Source: UBA4416 sp046594225 (GTDB lineage: Bacteria > Bacteroidota > Bacteroidia > B-17B0 > Aurantibacillaceae). From it: a stretch of 7,158 bases of DNA. Below are positions 1 to 6,584 of the stretch, in pieces. The notes below the pieces were generated by a model that was not told the origin of the DNA, made no database searches, and worked only from the letters and a program-made list of their open reading frames with translations. The translations under genes and the position numbers were made by a program. The DNA lies in assembly GCA_046594225.1 (NCBI GenBank), contig JBKJPW010000149.1, forward strand, positions 1 to 7,158, read 5' to 3'. How positions within the stretch are numbered: the stretch's first letter is position 1; the number at the start of each line of letters is the position of its first letter.

Positions 1-364
1 CCACTTAAGCGTGGGCCGCCATTTTATTTATATATGAATTAAAAGGTGAAATAACCCTATTTATTTTTAATTGGAGTAATACCATAATTAAAGATTAGGT
101 TACATTCAAACCCAACCGCAATAAATACTAACTACAGATTTTATTTTCAGCATAATTAATGCAGGGTACTTGTTTTTTAAATTGATCTGCTGTTCAAAAA
201 CAGGGTTCAATAAACTTTTAATGTAATTAAAAATTATTACTTTTTCTGCTGATCCACATTTCCGCTGCCCAGATTCATGTCTTCATGAGGAAAAGGTTAA
301 AGGTTCTTGGAGACACGAACCAGGGCGGCGGTAAACAAATATTTTAAACATAAAACCAAAGCAC
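1..364. other. non-coding region upstream of the first gene
   Basis: No convincing gene on either strand. The stretch is very AT-rich except for its last 65 bases. It contains a small hairpin at 192-205 (ctgtt and aacag arms, 4-base loop), another at 275-288 (tcatg and catga arms), and the GC-rich repeat at 302-334. I found no clean Bacteroidota promoter pair (TTG near -33 with TAnnTTTG near -7), although the transcript of the 365 gene must start here or further upstream. Confidence 0.6.
302..334. repeat. hairpin with GC-rich tail, copy 1 of an intergenic repeat
   Basis: GGTTC-t-TG pairs with CA-c-GAACC around a GAGA loop (302-321, one mismatch in the stem) and is followed by agggcggcggtaa. 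The 21 bases at 314-334 match 3451-3471 at 19 positions. The GC-rich tail stands out sharply from its AT-rich surroundings. Both copies lie in intergenic DNA upstream of a secreted-protein gene, which suggests a dispersed genomic repeat or a structured 5' leader. The family identity is not recognised. Confidence 0.55.
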
Positions 365-1594
365 ATGAAAAAACTATGTGTATTATCCCTATTGCTGACC
401 ATTACAACTTTTTCGTTTGGCCAAAAAACTTTCACAAGCAGAATAGAGGCTTCTACCTGGCTTAAGGAAACATTTTCAAAATGTTTCGTAAAAACGGGCT
501 ACTCCACATTTCAAGGATCGGCACATTATTATTATGACTATATACTGTACGACAACTATATTATTATCAAAGTAAAAGAGATTTCTAAACAAGCTAACGG
601 TAATGAAAAACAAAAATTGACATGGTATAGTACAAACTACAGATATCCTATTACACTATCTCAAACTACAGCCTTTGCAGAATACCCTTCCTTTATTCAA
701 CTCAAAAGTGGTGAAATATACGGAGGAGATAGGGAATTCTTAATACACTATAGTCCATTTGCTGCAAAGGAATGGAAAGCATTTGATTTTTATTTCCCAT
801 TTGACCTTACAAAAGAAAAAAACACTATTGAAACAATGCAAAGCGCTTTTGATTATATAAAATTTTGCGATGAGCGGGAGGAGAAAAGGTACTCAGATAG
901 TGTAGCGCAGGCTAAGAAGGAAAATGCTGGTAAGAAAGATAATAGTAATAATACGAACTCAACGATCTACAGTTTATGGCATGAATTGGACAGTGCTTTA
1001 ATAGCCATGGAAAATCGTAAAATAGTATTCGAGGAAAATTTCTCAAATAATCAAAATAAATGGTTTGAGGAAGAAACTGATAGATACAATTTTAAATTAT
1101 TAAAGGGCATCAATTTGCAAAGCCCTCATTACAGAATAGAATCTAAAAAAGGAGGGTTTTGGTTGAGCTCAATTCCTATTCAATTCTCTACCAGCGATAA
1201 TTTCAGAATATATGCAGTTTTCAACAAAGTATCCGGTACTGATGATTATTATTTTGGTATGTTGTTAGGCAAAAACAGGAACACCGGCTACTATCATTTT
1301 GCGGGCATTACAGGATCGGGAAATGGTGTTTTTGCTAATAAAGGCTCAACTCCAAAAGACTTGATTTTAAGTACTGATAATAAAAACATTAAAAAAGGAA
1401 ATGCATTGAATAGCATCGAAATTGTGAAAGAAGGAAATGTAGTTCAATTGCTTATTAATGGTTACGATGCAGGCAAAACTTCATATGAGAAGTTCTATGG
1501 TAATGATTTTGGATTTCAGCTATGGTCAGGTGATCAAAACCTGATGATTGATGTATATGGATTAACAATATGGGTAACCAAAGCAGGGGAGTGA
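365..1594 (+). CDS. secreted two-domain protein: unrecognised N-terminal domain plus LamG/jelly-roll-like C-terminal domain
   Basis: 409 aa. A Sec signal peptide covers residues 1-20 (ends FSFGQ). Residues 21-169 form a domain of unknown function: it opens with an amphipathic helix (FTSRIEASTWLKETF), continues with beta-rich segments (YDYILYDNYIIIKV, FDFYFPF) and ends in a helix (ETMQSAFDYIKFC). Residues 170-215 are a charged, Asn/Lys-rich linker. Residues 219-405 begin KIVFEENFSNNQNKWF, then show alternating strands with LINGYDAG and FGFQLWSG. This is the pattern of concanavalin-like sandwich domains (LamG or DUF1080-like) that often bind carbohydrate or mediate adhesion. No catalytic residues are identifiable. 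The start at 365 is supported by the signal peptide and the leader ataaaaccaaagcac. The N-terminal domain is paralogous to that of the 1749 gene. The export call is firm; the ligand is unknown. Confidence 0.85.
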   Translation: MKKLCVLSLLLTITTFSFGQKTFTSRIEASTWLKETFSKCFVKTGYSTFQGSAHYYYDYILYDNYIIIKVKEISKQANGNEKQKLTWYSTNYRYPITLSQTTAFAEYPSFIQLKSGEIYGGDREFLIHYSPFAAKEWKAFDFYFPFDLTKEKNTIETMQSAFDYIKFCDEREEKRYSDSVAQAKKENAGKKDNSNNTNSTIYSLWHELDSALIAMENRKIVFEENFSNNQNKWFEEETDRYNFKLLKGINLQSPHYRIESKKGGFWLSSIPIQFSTSDNFRIYAVFNKVSGTDDYYFGMLLGKNRNTGYYHFAGITGSGNGVFANKGSTPKDLILSTDNKNIKKGNALNSIEIVKEGNVVQLLINGYDAGKTSYEKFYGNDFGFQLWSGDQNLMIDVYGLTIWVTKAGE

Positions 1595-1748
1595 TTGCCG
1601 GATTAAAAACTAACTCAAACAGGAATAGTTTGCAGTACTGTTTAAATTTGAATGATGATCAGAATAGAAAAAGCCATGAAACACCTGGCTAAATCTTGCC
1701 CAAAGAAAAAAGAAGCTTTTTAAATAAATAAGCATAAAAACAAACCAC

Positions 1749-2711
1749 ATGAAAAAATCACTTTCACTCCTTATATTTCTAGCCATTACAACTTTTTCGT
1801 TTGCACAGCAAACTTTTACTTCAAAAGAGCAAGCTCTGAGTTTTTTGAAAGAATTATTTTCCGAAAATTTTATAAAAACACCACTTTATAAAACTAATGG
1901 TAATGCTAAACAAGTAATTTATGATTATGAGATAAGGGACAGTGAAATTATTATTTGGACGAATAACGCAGAAAATGGGGCACCCCTTAATAAAAATAAA
2001 TCTAATTGGTATGTGATACCATATAGGGATATAAGTGTGGTAAATGCAAGTCCTTCTACTTTTAGAGATACAAAGAGTGCAGAATTGAGTGTATCATTTG
2101 GATCATATTCGAAGAATGGGTTCATACTGAGAAGACGTCCGGATACGCTGAAATGGTATGGCAACCTCTTGATATACTTTCCGTTAATCATCAAAAAAGG
2201 CGATGATAAGGTACTTGTATCTATATTGAATGCTACAACATTCATTGCAATGGATAACGGAAAGATACCTTACACTGAGCTTCCGCCATATATAGTTTTT
2301 TCTTCTGCCAATAGTAGCATCGCTTTATCGGATTTTATTGATAAAAACAGGCGGTTTAAAAATAAACCTACATTGATTATAACCTGGGGAAATTGGTGCC
2401 CCCCATGTATAAAAATAATAGATGAACTCTTAAATAAAGGGGCAGCATTAAAGTATAATATTGTTCTTGTGAACAAAGATGCGGGACAAACCGATTTATC
2501 GGCATTATTAAACCAAATATCAAACCATACCCCTGATTACAATAAAGATGCGATATTATTATTTGACAAAAACAATCAATTAGAACCAATTGATAAAAAT
2601 ACTGCCCCCCTCTGTATTTGGCTTGATAAAAATTTAAAAATTGTGAGATCGTACTTGGGCTTGGAGATTAATGCAACAACTATAAATAATATTCTTGTTG
2701 AAATTGAGTAG
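1749..2711 (+). CDS. secreted protein with the same N-terminal domain and a TlpA/ResA-like thioredoxin domain
   Basis: 320 aa. The signal peptide is 1-19 (ends FSFA, then QQTF). Residues 20-168 align with the 365 product: shared features are TFTSKEQALSFLKELFS, a YDYEIRDSEIII strand, a single Trp-Tyr strand and the IYFPL segment. Residues about 178-320 look like a periplasmic thioredoxin fold: ALSDFIDKN, then PTLIITWGNWCPPC with the redox pair Cys217-Cys220, and a probable cis-proline at 287 in TAPLCIWLD. In TlpA/ResA proteins this CxxC reduces or isomerises disulfides outside the cytoplasm, and the same chemistry is likely here. Thioredoxin fusions of this kind are common in Bacteroidota, but this N-terminal partner is not one I recognise. 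The gene lies 154 bases after its paralogue. Export and redox class are well supported; the substrate is unknown. Confidence 0.87.
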   Translation: MKKSLSLLIFLAITTFSFAQQTFTSKEQALSFLKELFSENFIKTPLYKTNGNAKQVIYDYEIRDSEIIIWTNNAENGAPLNKNKSNWYVIPYRDISVVNASPSTFRDTKSAELSVSFGSYSKNGFILRRRPDTLKWYGNLLIYFPLIIKKGDDKVLVSILNATTFIAMDNGKIPYTELPPYIVFSSANSSIALSDFIDKNRRFKNKPTLIITWGNWCPPCIKIIDELLNKGAALKYNIVLVNKDAGQTDLSALLNQISNHTPDYNKDAILLFDKNNQLEPIDKNTAPLCIWLDKNLKIVRSYLGLEINATTINNILVEIE

Positions 2712-2787
2712 CTATGCCGACATTTAAAAGCACATGTCAACTTAAATTAACATAAATAACATCCTTCTAAAAAAACACTTTATTAAA

Positions 2788-2804
2788 ATATAAAAACTAA
2801 GCAC
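2788..2804 (+). promoter_or_regulatory. A-rich translation leader that marks the true start at 2805
   Basis: The bases atataaaaactaagcac directly before ATG 2805 closely match the leaders of the 365 gene (348-364), the 1749 gene (1732-1748) and the 5193 fragment (5177-5192): ATAAAAAC, then aa, then usually CAC before ATGAAAAA. No Shine-Dalgarno sequence is present, as is normal in Bacteroidota. The match argues that translation of the following gene was meant to begin at 2805 and not at the in-frame TTG at 2863. Confidence 0.55.
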
Positions 2805-3330
2805 ATGAAAAAATTAATTGCACTAAGTACTTATATAAAAAAAATTAATACTGATTATATGTTTGCTGATTGCGGGTGTTCCGTCTGCATTTGCACAAAA
2901 AGGAAATTTAACCCTCAGGGAGATTATTGATCTTGTTGAATGTAAAAAAATCAGCTGTTTTGATGAAAAAGTAAAGGAATTAGGATTTAGGTACACCAGT
3001 GTATCTCAAGAACCGGGAAAGAAAGGTTATCTGTATAACAGAACAATAAGTGCTAACGGCTATGATGTTAAGCAGTCGGTGTTTTTTTATGATTACAACA
3101 ATAACACGCCAAAGGTTATGTTCGGTACCATGGCTACTGCGGAAAAGGATTATTGTGATGACATCCGTTCAAAAGCAAAAAAGTACGAATTCACTGAGGC
3201 TTCATACAGCCCGGAAAAAACTGATGATGGGAAAAGCTGGTTTTTCACAAATGAAAAGTATAAGTTAGAAATCCATGACCTTAAAATGGCAATAAGTCTA
3301 ACTTGTATATTATATCGGTCAGTTATTTAA
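2805..3330 (+). pseudogene. small secreted protein of unknown function, frame-disrupted in its signal peptide
   Basis: ATG 2805 follows the locus-type leader but opens a frame that stops after 33 codons. The mature part lies in another frame, open from 2839 to 3330, where the only candidate start is a TTG at 2863 that cuts into the signal peptide. Read from 2839 this frame gives KKLILIICLLIAGVPSAFAQ, a complete signal sequence lacking only its start codon. Either removing one A from the A8 run at 2837-2844, or removing 31 bases between two copies of AAAAAATTAAT, joins ATG 2805 to it. The mature part (about 140 aa) has segments such as ECKKISCFDEKVKELGF, a FFYDYNNN strand and DGKSWFFTNEKYKLEIHD. 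I recognise no family. The last 17 codons may also be out of frame (see findings). It could be a pseudogene, a phase-variable gene or a sequencing artefact. Confidence 0.6.
2808..2849 (+). repeat. 11-base direct repeat flanking a possible 31-base insertion
   Basis: AAAAAATTAAT occurs at 2808-2818 and again at 2839-2849. Collapsing one copy together with the intervening bases removes 31 nt, which is not a multiple of three. That collapse gives an uninterrupted ORF beginning MKKLILIICLLIAG. The arrangement fits slipped-strand duplication, or insertion with target-like ends, inside the signal peptide coding sequence. Confidence 0.5.
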
Positions 3331-3405
3331 AAAGCTAGATCTGTTTAATCTGGATCACAAAAATTGCATTGGCTTAATACGAACGAACTCAAAGTTTTTC
3401 GCCAT

Positions 3406-3471
3406 GGTTCGTGCCTCACGAAACACATTTATCTTTTTCGTTGCGTGTGCCACAAACCGGGGCGGCGGTAA
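3406..3471. repeat. imperfect inverted repeat with GC-rich tail, copy 2 of an intergenic repeat
   Basis: The 19 bases at 3406-3424 (ggttcgtgcctcacgaaac) are complementary to 3440-3458 at 15 of 19 positions across a 15-base spacer. Each arm can also fold by itself: ggttcgtg pairs with cacgaaac except at one position. The right arm runs into ccggggcggcggtaa, shared with 314-334. Copy 1 at 302-334 appears to be a single-hairpin version. Possible natures are a dispersed palindromic repeat, a non-autonomous mobile element or a structured RNA leader; nothing here decides between them. Confidence 0.55.
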
Positions 3472-3530
3472 TGTGACGGAGAAAAGATAAAGTTGTAAGG
3501 GCTTGATCAGTATTTTTAAAATAGTAACAA

Positions 3531-3560
3531 AAAATTTTGAATATTTTAATTCAAAATTTT
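3531..3560. promoter_or_regulatory. perfect 12-bp AT-rich inverted repeat upstream of the 3584 gene
   Basis: AAAATTTTGAAT at 3531-3542 is the exact reverse complement of 3549-3560, with a 6-base loop. It ends 23 bases before the ATG at 3584. It could be an operator for a dimeric regulator, or a hairpin in the 5' untranslated leader. It lacks the GC-rich stem of an intrinsic terminator. In DNA this AT-rich a palindrome is less surprising than it would otherwise be. Confidence 0.4.
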
Positions 3561-3583
3561 ATTAACCCTAAAAATTTTATTGT

Positions 3584-5086
3584 ATGAAAATAATTCAAAA
3601 TTTATTCCCAATAAAACCTCTTACCAAAACCCTTCTTGTTTTTTTTCTTGTTATTGTTAGTTTAAACGTGTTTTCCCAAACAAGAGAAGAGGTGTTTTCA
3701 AGTATCGGAAAAGTGCTTAACAAAGCCGCCGGAGAAAAGGTTAAACCCCTTTTTTATGAACACAAGATTATCCGACAGGTATTTACGCCCAATGAAGTTT
3801 CTTCTTATAATAAAACATTGGGCAAGTATGGATCGGAAATGGTAAATCGCTATACCGAAATACCATGGAATGATCTTTTTAGTCATGTAATTTTCAACGA
3901 ATCATCTAATCCTAAATTGATGAAGGTGCAAATAGAATTCAAAAAAAGCTTAAAGTCAGAGTACTTCAGTATTGAGGATGGTGCCGATAAAAACCCAAGC
4001 CAAAACACAACTATAGAATTGTACATAAGGCAAAAAGATGAGGAAGAGATGAATAAATTGATTGTCTTACTTTATAATTTCAAAGAAAAGAAAACAGAAT
4101 CTGCATACAACGCTCAACTAAAAAAGTTTTCTAAAGAAGAAACGATTACCTGGCTATCAACAAAAATGAATAAGTATATACAAGGCGGCAGACTTGAAAG
4201 AGACTTTAAAATTTCCCTGGATGAGTGTAAAATGGTAATTACCTATGATGCCATTGTGCGCAAATATGAAGAAGTGTTACCCACAAATATTAAAAGCATC
4301 AGCAAATATGGCGCATTAGAATATGAATCCAAAATTGCAAGTATAAGGTCACTTACCAAAGATATGTTTGAAGACGGGGAAAAAACCTACAAGGCTTTTA
4401 GTAGCATAGGTATAGGTACACAAAACGATGAAGTAATGGAAAACATTGAATTTGCGATGAAACATTTGGCGGGCTTTTGCGGTAAGGGAGGTTCATCATC
4501 CGGGTCAGAGGTTACCATCGGCCTGCAGGTTTGGGCTGTTAAAAACCTTGATACCAGATATTTTAAAAATGGCGACAGAATAAATGAGGCCAATACAAAA
4601 GAAGAGTGGCAACAGGCAGCTAAGAATGGCCAGCCTGCCTGGTGTTATATTATGGATGATGAACAAAACGGACCGGAATATGGACGGTTGTACAACTGGT
4701 TTGCTGTAAATGACCCACGTGGGTTGGCGCCTGATGGCTGGCACATACCCAATACAAAAGAAGTAGAAGTATTGAAAGATTTTCTTGGAGGTGATTGGAA
4801 GGCTTCCAGCAAAATGAAAACTACCGGTTTCTGGGCAAAAAATGGCGGCGGTACTAATAGCAGTGGTTTTTCGGCTATGCCTGGGGGTTTTAGAAAAGTT
4901 AGCGGGGATTTTAAAGGTCTAAATTTTGAAGGATTATTTTGGACTACTTCCCCGGCAGATTCCAAAGGAATCGCTGTTCAAAAAGGAAACGCTATTCAAT
5001 ATGTATTGTACAATGATAAAGTGGCATTTCAGGTGTACCAGGCATCTTTTGGAGAAGGATGTTCGGTAAGGTGTATTCAAGATTGA
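3584..5086 (+). CDS. secreted protein with a C-terminal FISUMP (Fib_succ_major) domain
   Basis: 500 aa. The signal peptide is about 1-31 (KTLLVFFLVIVSLNVFS, cleavage near SQ). Residues 33-170 are an alpha/beta segment of unknown type (IPWNDLFSHVIF, TTIELYIRQKDEEE). Residues 183-299 resemble the shared domain of the 365 and 1749 products: SKEETITWLSTKMNKYI at the front and DEVMENIEFAMKHLAGFC at the end. A Gly/Ser linker (GKGGSSSGS, 300-308) leads to residues 313-500, which carry hallmarks of the Fibrobacter succinogenes major paralogous domain: QVWAVKNLDT, YGRLYNWFAV, LAPDGWHIPN, GFSAMPGGFR, FWTTSP and the closing GCSVRCIQD. Such domains end extracellular proteins in Bacteroidota and Fibrobacteres; I recall them as related to C-type-lectin-like folds. 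Their ligands are mostly unknown, and no catalytic role should be assumed. The start is set by the signal peptide. An AT-rich palindrome lies just upstream. Confidence 0.9.
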   Translation: MKIIQNLFPIKPLTKTLLVFFLVIVSLNVFSQTREEVFSSIGKVLNKAAGEKVKPLFYEHKIIRQVFTPNEVSSYNKTLGKYGSEMVNRYTEIPWNDLFSHVIFNESSNPKLMKVQIEFKKSLKSEYFSIEDGADKNPSQNTTIELYIRQKDEEEMNKLIVLLYNFKEKKTESAYNAQLKKFSKEETITWLSTKMNKYIQGGRLERDFKISLDECKMVITYDAIVRKYEEVLPTNIKSISKYGALEYESKIASIRSLTKDMFEDGEKTYKAFSSIGIGTQNDEVMENIEFAMKHLAGFCGKGGSSSGSEVTIGLQVWAVKNLDTRYFKNGDRINEANTKEEWQQAAKNGQPAWCYIMDDEQNGPEYGRLYNWFAVNDPRGLAPDGWHIPNTKEVEVLKDFLGGDWKASSKMKTTGFWAKNGGGTNSSGFSAMPGGFRKVSGDFKGLNFEGLFWTTSPADSKGIAVQKGNAIQYVLYNDKVAFQVYQASFGEGCSVRCIQD

Positions 5087-5192
5087 TATTTTTTTGATCA
5101 TATAATAATAAAATTTCTATTAATAATCTTTTAGAATTAAAACAATAAGTGTTATTCTTGACCGGAATATTCTAAACATAAAAACAAACAAA

Positions 5193-5354
5193 ATGAAAAA
5201 ATTATTAACCATTCCCTTTTTATTATTTGGCATTTGTATCACTACAACTGCCCAAACCACCTACCCCGAAATGATACTCGTGGAAAAAGGAAGCTTTACT
5301 ATGGGTGATGTGGAAGGCGATGGTAGAAACAATGAGCAGCCAAGTCTAAGCTAA
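5193..5354 (+). pseudogene. truncated formylglycine-generating-enzyme (FGE-sulfatase) domain gene, 53-codon stump
   Basis: The frame gives a signal peptide (MKKLLTIPFLLFGICITTTA, then Q) followed by YPEMILVEKGSFTMGDVEGD and NNEQP. This is the characteristic opening of FGE-sulfatase domains (Met-x-Leu-Val-x-Gly-Gly-x-Phe-x-Met-Gly). It then stops at a TAA. Family domains normally run well over 200 residues, so nearly all of the fold is missing. Immediately after, another frame (from 5354) reads NTVKRSKFFRIYG, resembling the next FGE strand (HTVxLxxFxIxKYEVT), and stops at 5408-5410. This looks like a small rearrangement followed by a large deletion up to the next gene. The leader before ATG 5193 is of the same type as those of the 365 and 1749 genes and may now serve the downstream gene. 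A functional 53-aa peptide is possible but unlikely. Confidence 0.72.
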
Positions 5355-5409
5355 ACACCGTAAAGCGGTCGAAATTTTTTAGAATATATGGCAAATTAAA
5401 AAACAAATA

Positions 5410-6474
5410 ATGAAAACCTTACTGAAAAAACATTTTTTTGCGTTATCCTTCCTGTTGTTTATTGTCTCAACAGCTTTCTCCCAAAAAGAATTCTTTCGCT
5501 CTCAACAGGTTTTTAAAGAAGGGCAATTAGAGAAGTTTTATTCTTCCATCACCATTCACGACAGCCTGATACTTTTTAATGCCAATGATTATCATTTATA
5601 TGCCTACAATAAAAATAACGGTAGCCTGAAATGGTCGTATAAAAACAACTATAAAACCGTTATACCGGTTTTTGTAGCGGATAATATTATTTATGCGGCG
5701 TTATCCAAAAAAGAAGAACAGCAGGCAGTACAGATCAGCCTGTTGAATGGAAAATTAATTAAGGAGCTTCCCTTTGGCCCATTGCAAACCAAGCCCATAA
5801 TAAAAAACGGAATGCTTTATGGAACAGCCATCTACAATTATGGCTGCATCATTGCATATGATCTGCAAAGAGATACCGTTGCCTGGAGTCGTTTTATTGC
5901 ACATGGCCTCAGCCGGCAACCTTATTATTTTGAAAATAAAATTTTGGCAAATGCCGAAGGAAATAATTGGGTAGAGCTGGGTTATGATGGTGTTTTGCTT
6001 GATACCAGCTGTGCAGTCAAAGCTTCAATTTTTGTAGAAAATATTCCCTGCGTAAAAAATTTTACAGCCCTAACACATGATGGCCGGGAAATAAAAGGAA
6101 AATTATCGGATGATATTTTTGGAACTGATTTTTATGACCAGCCCGAAATGATAACAACCAGTAATTTTACGTTTGTTTTAAATGGAGATAAACTCAGCAT
6201 CATTTCCAAAAAACTTAAAATAAAACAACAGGTGGAGGTTTCTTCTTTAACAGAAGAACTTACTGATAACTACAAAACAAAATTGCTGAAAGCAGATGAT
6301 GAGAACACCTGGTTTTTGTACAGCGATCACCTGTTGCAGTATAATCACAAAACAAAAAAACTGGTACGGGTAACAGACCTGACTGCCTGGCAACCTAACA
6401 GTGTTTTGTTGGATGATGAAAAAATCTGGGTGATATCAGGTAAAGACGGCTTGCTTTACGGACTTTCTTTGTAA
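5410..6474 (+). CDS. secreted PQQ-like beta-propeller repeat protein
   Basis: 354 aa with a signal peptide at 1-24 (FFALSFLLFIVSTAFS, then QKEF). The mature part shows propeller blades of the quinoprotein-dehydrogenase-like (PQQ/YVTN) type: DYHLYAYNKNNGSLKWSY at 60-77, GCIIAYDLQRDTVAWSRF at 145-162, weaker blades mid-protein (NWVELGYDGVLLD, LSIISKKLKIKQQ) and the C-terminal strand DGLLYGLSL closing the ring. Length and repeat number fit about six or seven blades. The dehydrogenase catalytic machinery is not apparent, so a binding or scaffold role is likelier than PQQ-dependent oxidation. ATG 5410 overlaps the stop of the degenerate FGE reading frame and is confirmed by the signal peptide. The next gene starts 22 bases after its stop, so the two are probably co-transcribed. 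Partner and ligand are unknown. Confidence 0.82.
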   Translation: MKTLLKKHFFALSFLLFIVSTAFSQKEFFRSQQVFKEGQLEKFYSSITIHDSLILFNANDYHLYAYNKNNGSLKWSYKNNYKTVIPVFVADNIIYAALSKKEEQQAVQISLLNGKLIKELPFGPLQTKPIIKNGMLYGTAIYNYGCIIAYDLQRDTVAWSRFIAHGLSRQPYYFENKILANAEGNNWVELGYDGVLLDTSCAVKASIFVENIPCVKNFTALTHDGREIKGKLSDDIFGTDFYDQPEMITTSNFTFVLNGDKLSIISKKLKIKQQVEVSSLTEELTDNYKTKLLKADDENTWFLYSDHLLQYNHKTKKLVRVTDLTAWQPNSVLLDDEKIWVISGKDGLLYGLSL

Positions 6475-6496
6475 AACAATTTAAACCAAATTAACA

Positions 6497-6584
6497 ATGA
6501 AAAAACTAATAACCTTTTGTCTCCTTTTCCTCCTCAGCTTTTTAATAAAGGCACAAACAGCAGGCACTGCAGATTTGTAATTGC
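6497..6584 (+). repeat. direct repeat of the signal-peptide region (second copy 7049-7135)
   Basis: The segment from the start codon through the CNC motif is 88 bases here and 87 in the second copy, with two substitutions (third base of codon 3; Leu/Ser at codon 16) and the one-base T indel. Similarity drops immediately afterwards, so the conserved block coincides with the secretion leader. This indicates recent duplication or gene conversion restricted to the 5' end. Confidence 0.75.

Larger units (their letters stand above)
3331..3583. other. 253-base non-coding region with repeat and palindrome
   Basis: No gene is supportable on either strand. The interval holds the inverted repeat with GC-rich tail (3406-3471) and the AT-rich palindrome (3531-3560). 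It is the longest spacer between genes in the window and probably separates two transcription units. I see no stem followed by a U-run that would make a convincing intrinsic terminator for the upstream gene. Confidence 0.5.

Noticed and set aside
11..20. gtgggccgcc near the window start as the inverted partner of the 323-331 GC-rich tail
   Set aside because: Only ggcggc is shared in reverse complement; too short to support an element boundary.
1643..1650. taaatttg, an exact match to the Bacteroidota -7 element TAnnTTTG, upstream of the 1749 gene
   Set aside because: There is no TTG at a suitable upstream distance (the candidates end 10 or 45 bases before it), and an 8-base AT-rich match is expected by chance here.
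1652..1723. 23-codon ORF between the 365 and 1749 genes
   Set aside because: It has no leader like its neighbours, no signal peptide or recognisable motif, and this length is expected by chance.
1925..2589. Reverse-strand ORFs opposite the 1749 gene, and similar ones opposite the other genes
   Set aside because: They lie antisense to clearly coding frames, overlap each other and show no signal peptide, leader or domain.
2712..2735. gacat/atgtc inverted repeat after the 1749 gene as a terminator
   Set aside because: Only 5 bp with a 10-base loop and no U-run after it.
4844..4853. ggcggcggta inside the 3584 gene, identical to part of the intergenic GC-rich tail
   Set aside because: It encodes a glycine run in the FISUMP domain and has no adjoining stem; coincidence.
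4980..5086. FISUMP C-terminus as the variable region of a diversity-generating retroelement
   Set aside because: Lectin-like domains of this general kind can be retroelement targets, but no reverse transcriptase, template repeat or second copy of the segment occurs in the window.
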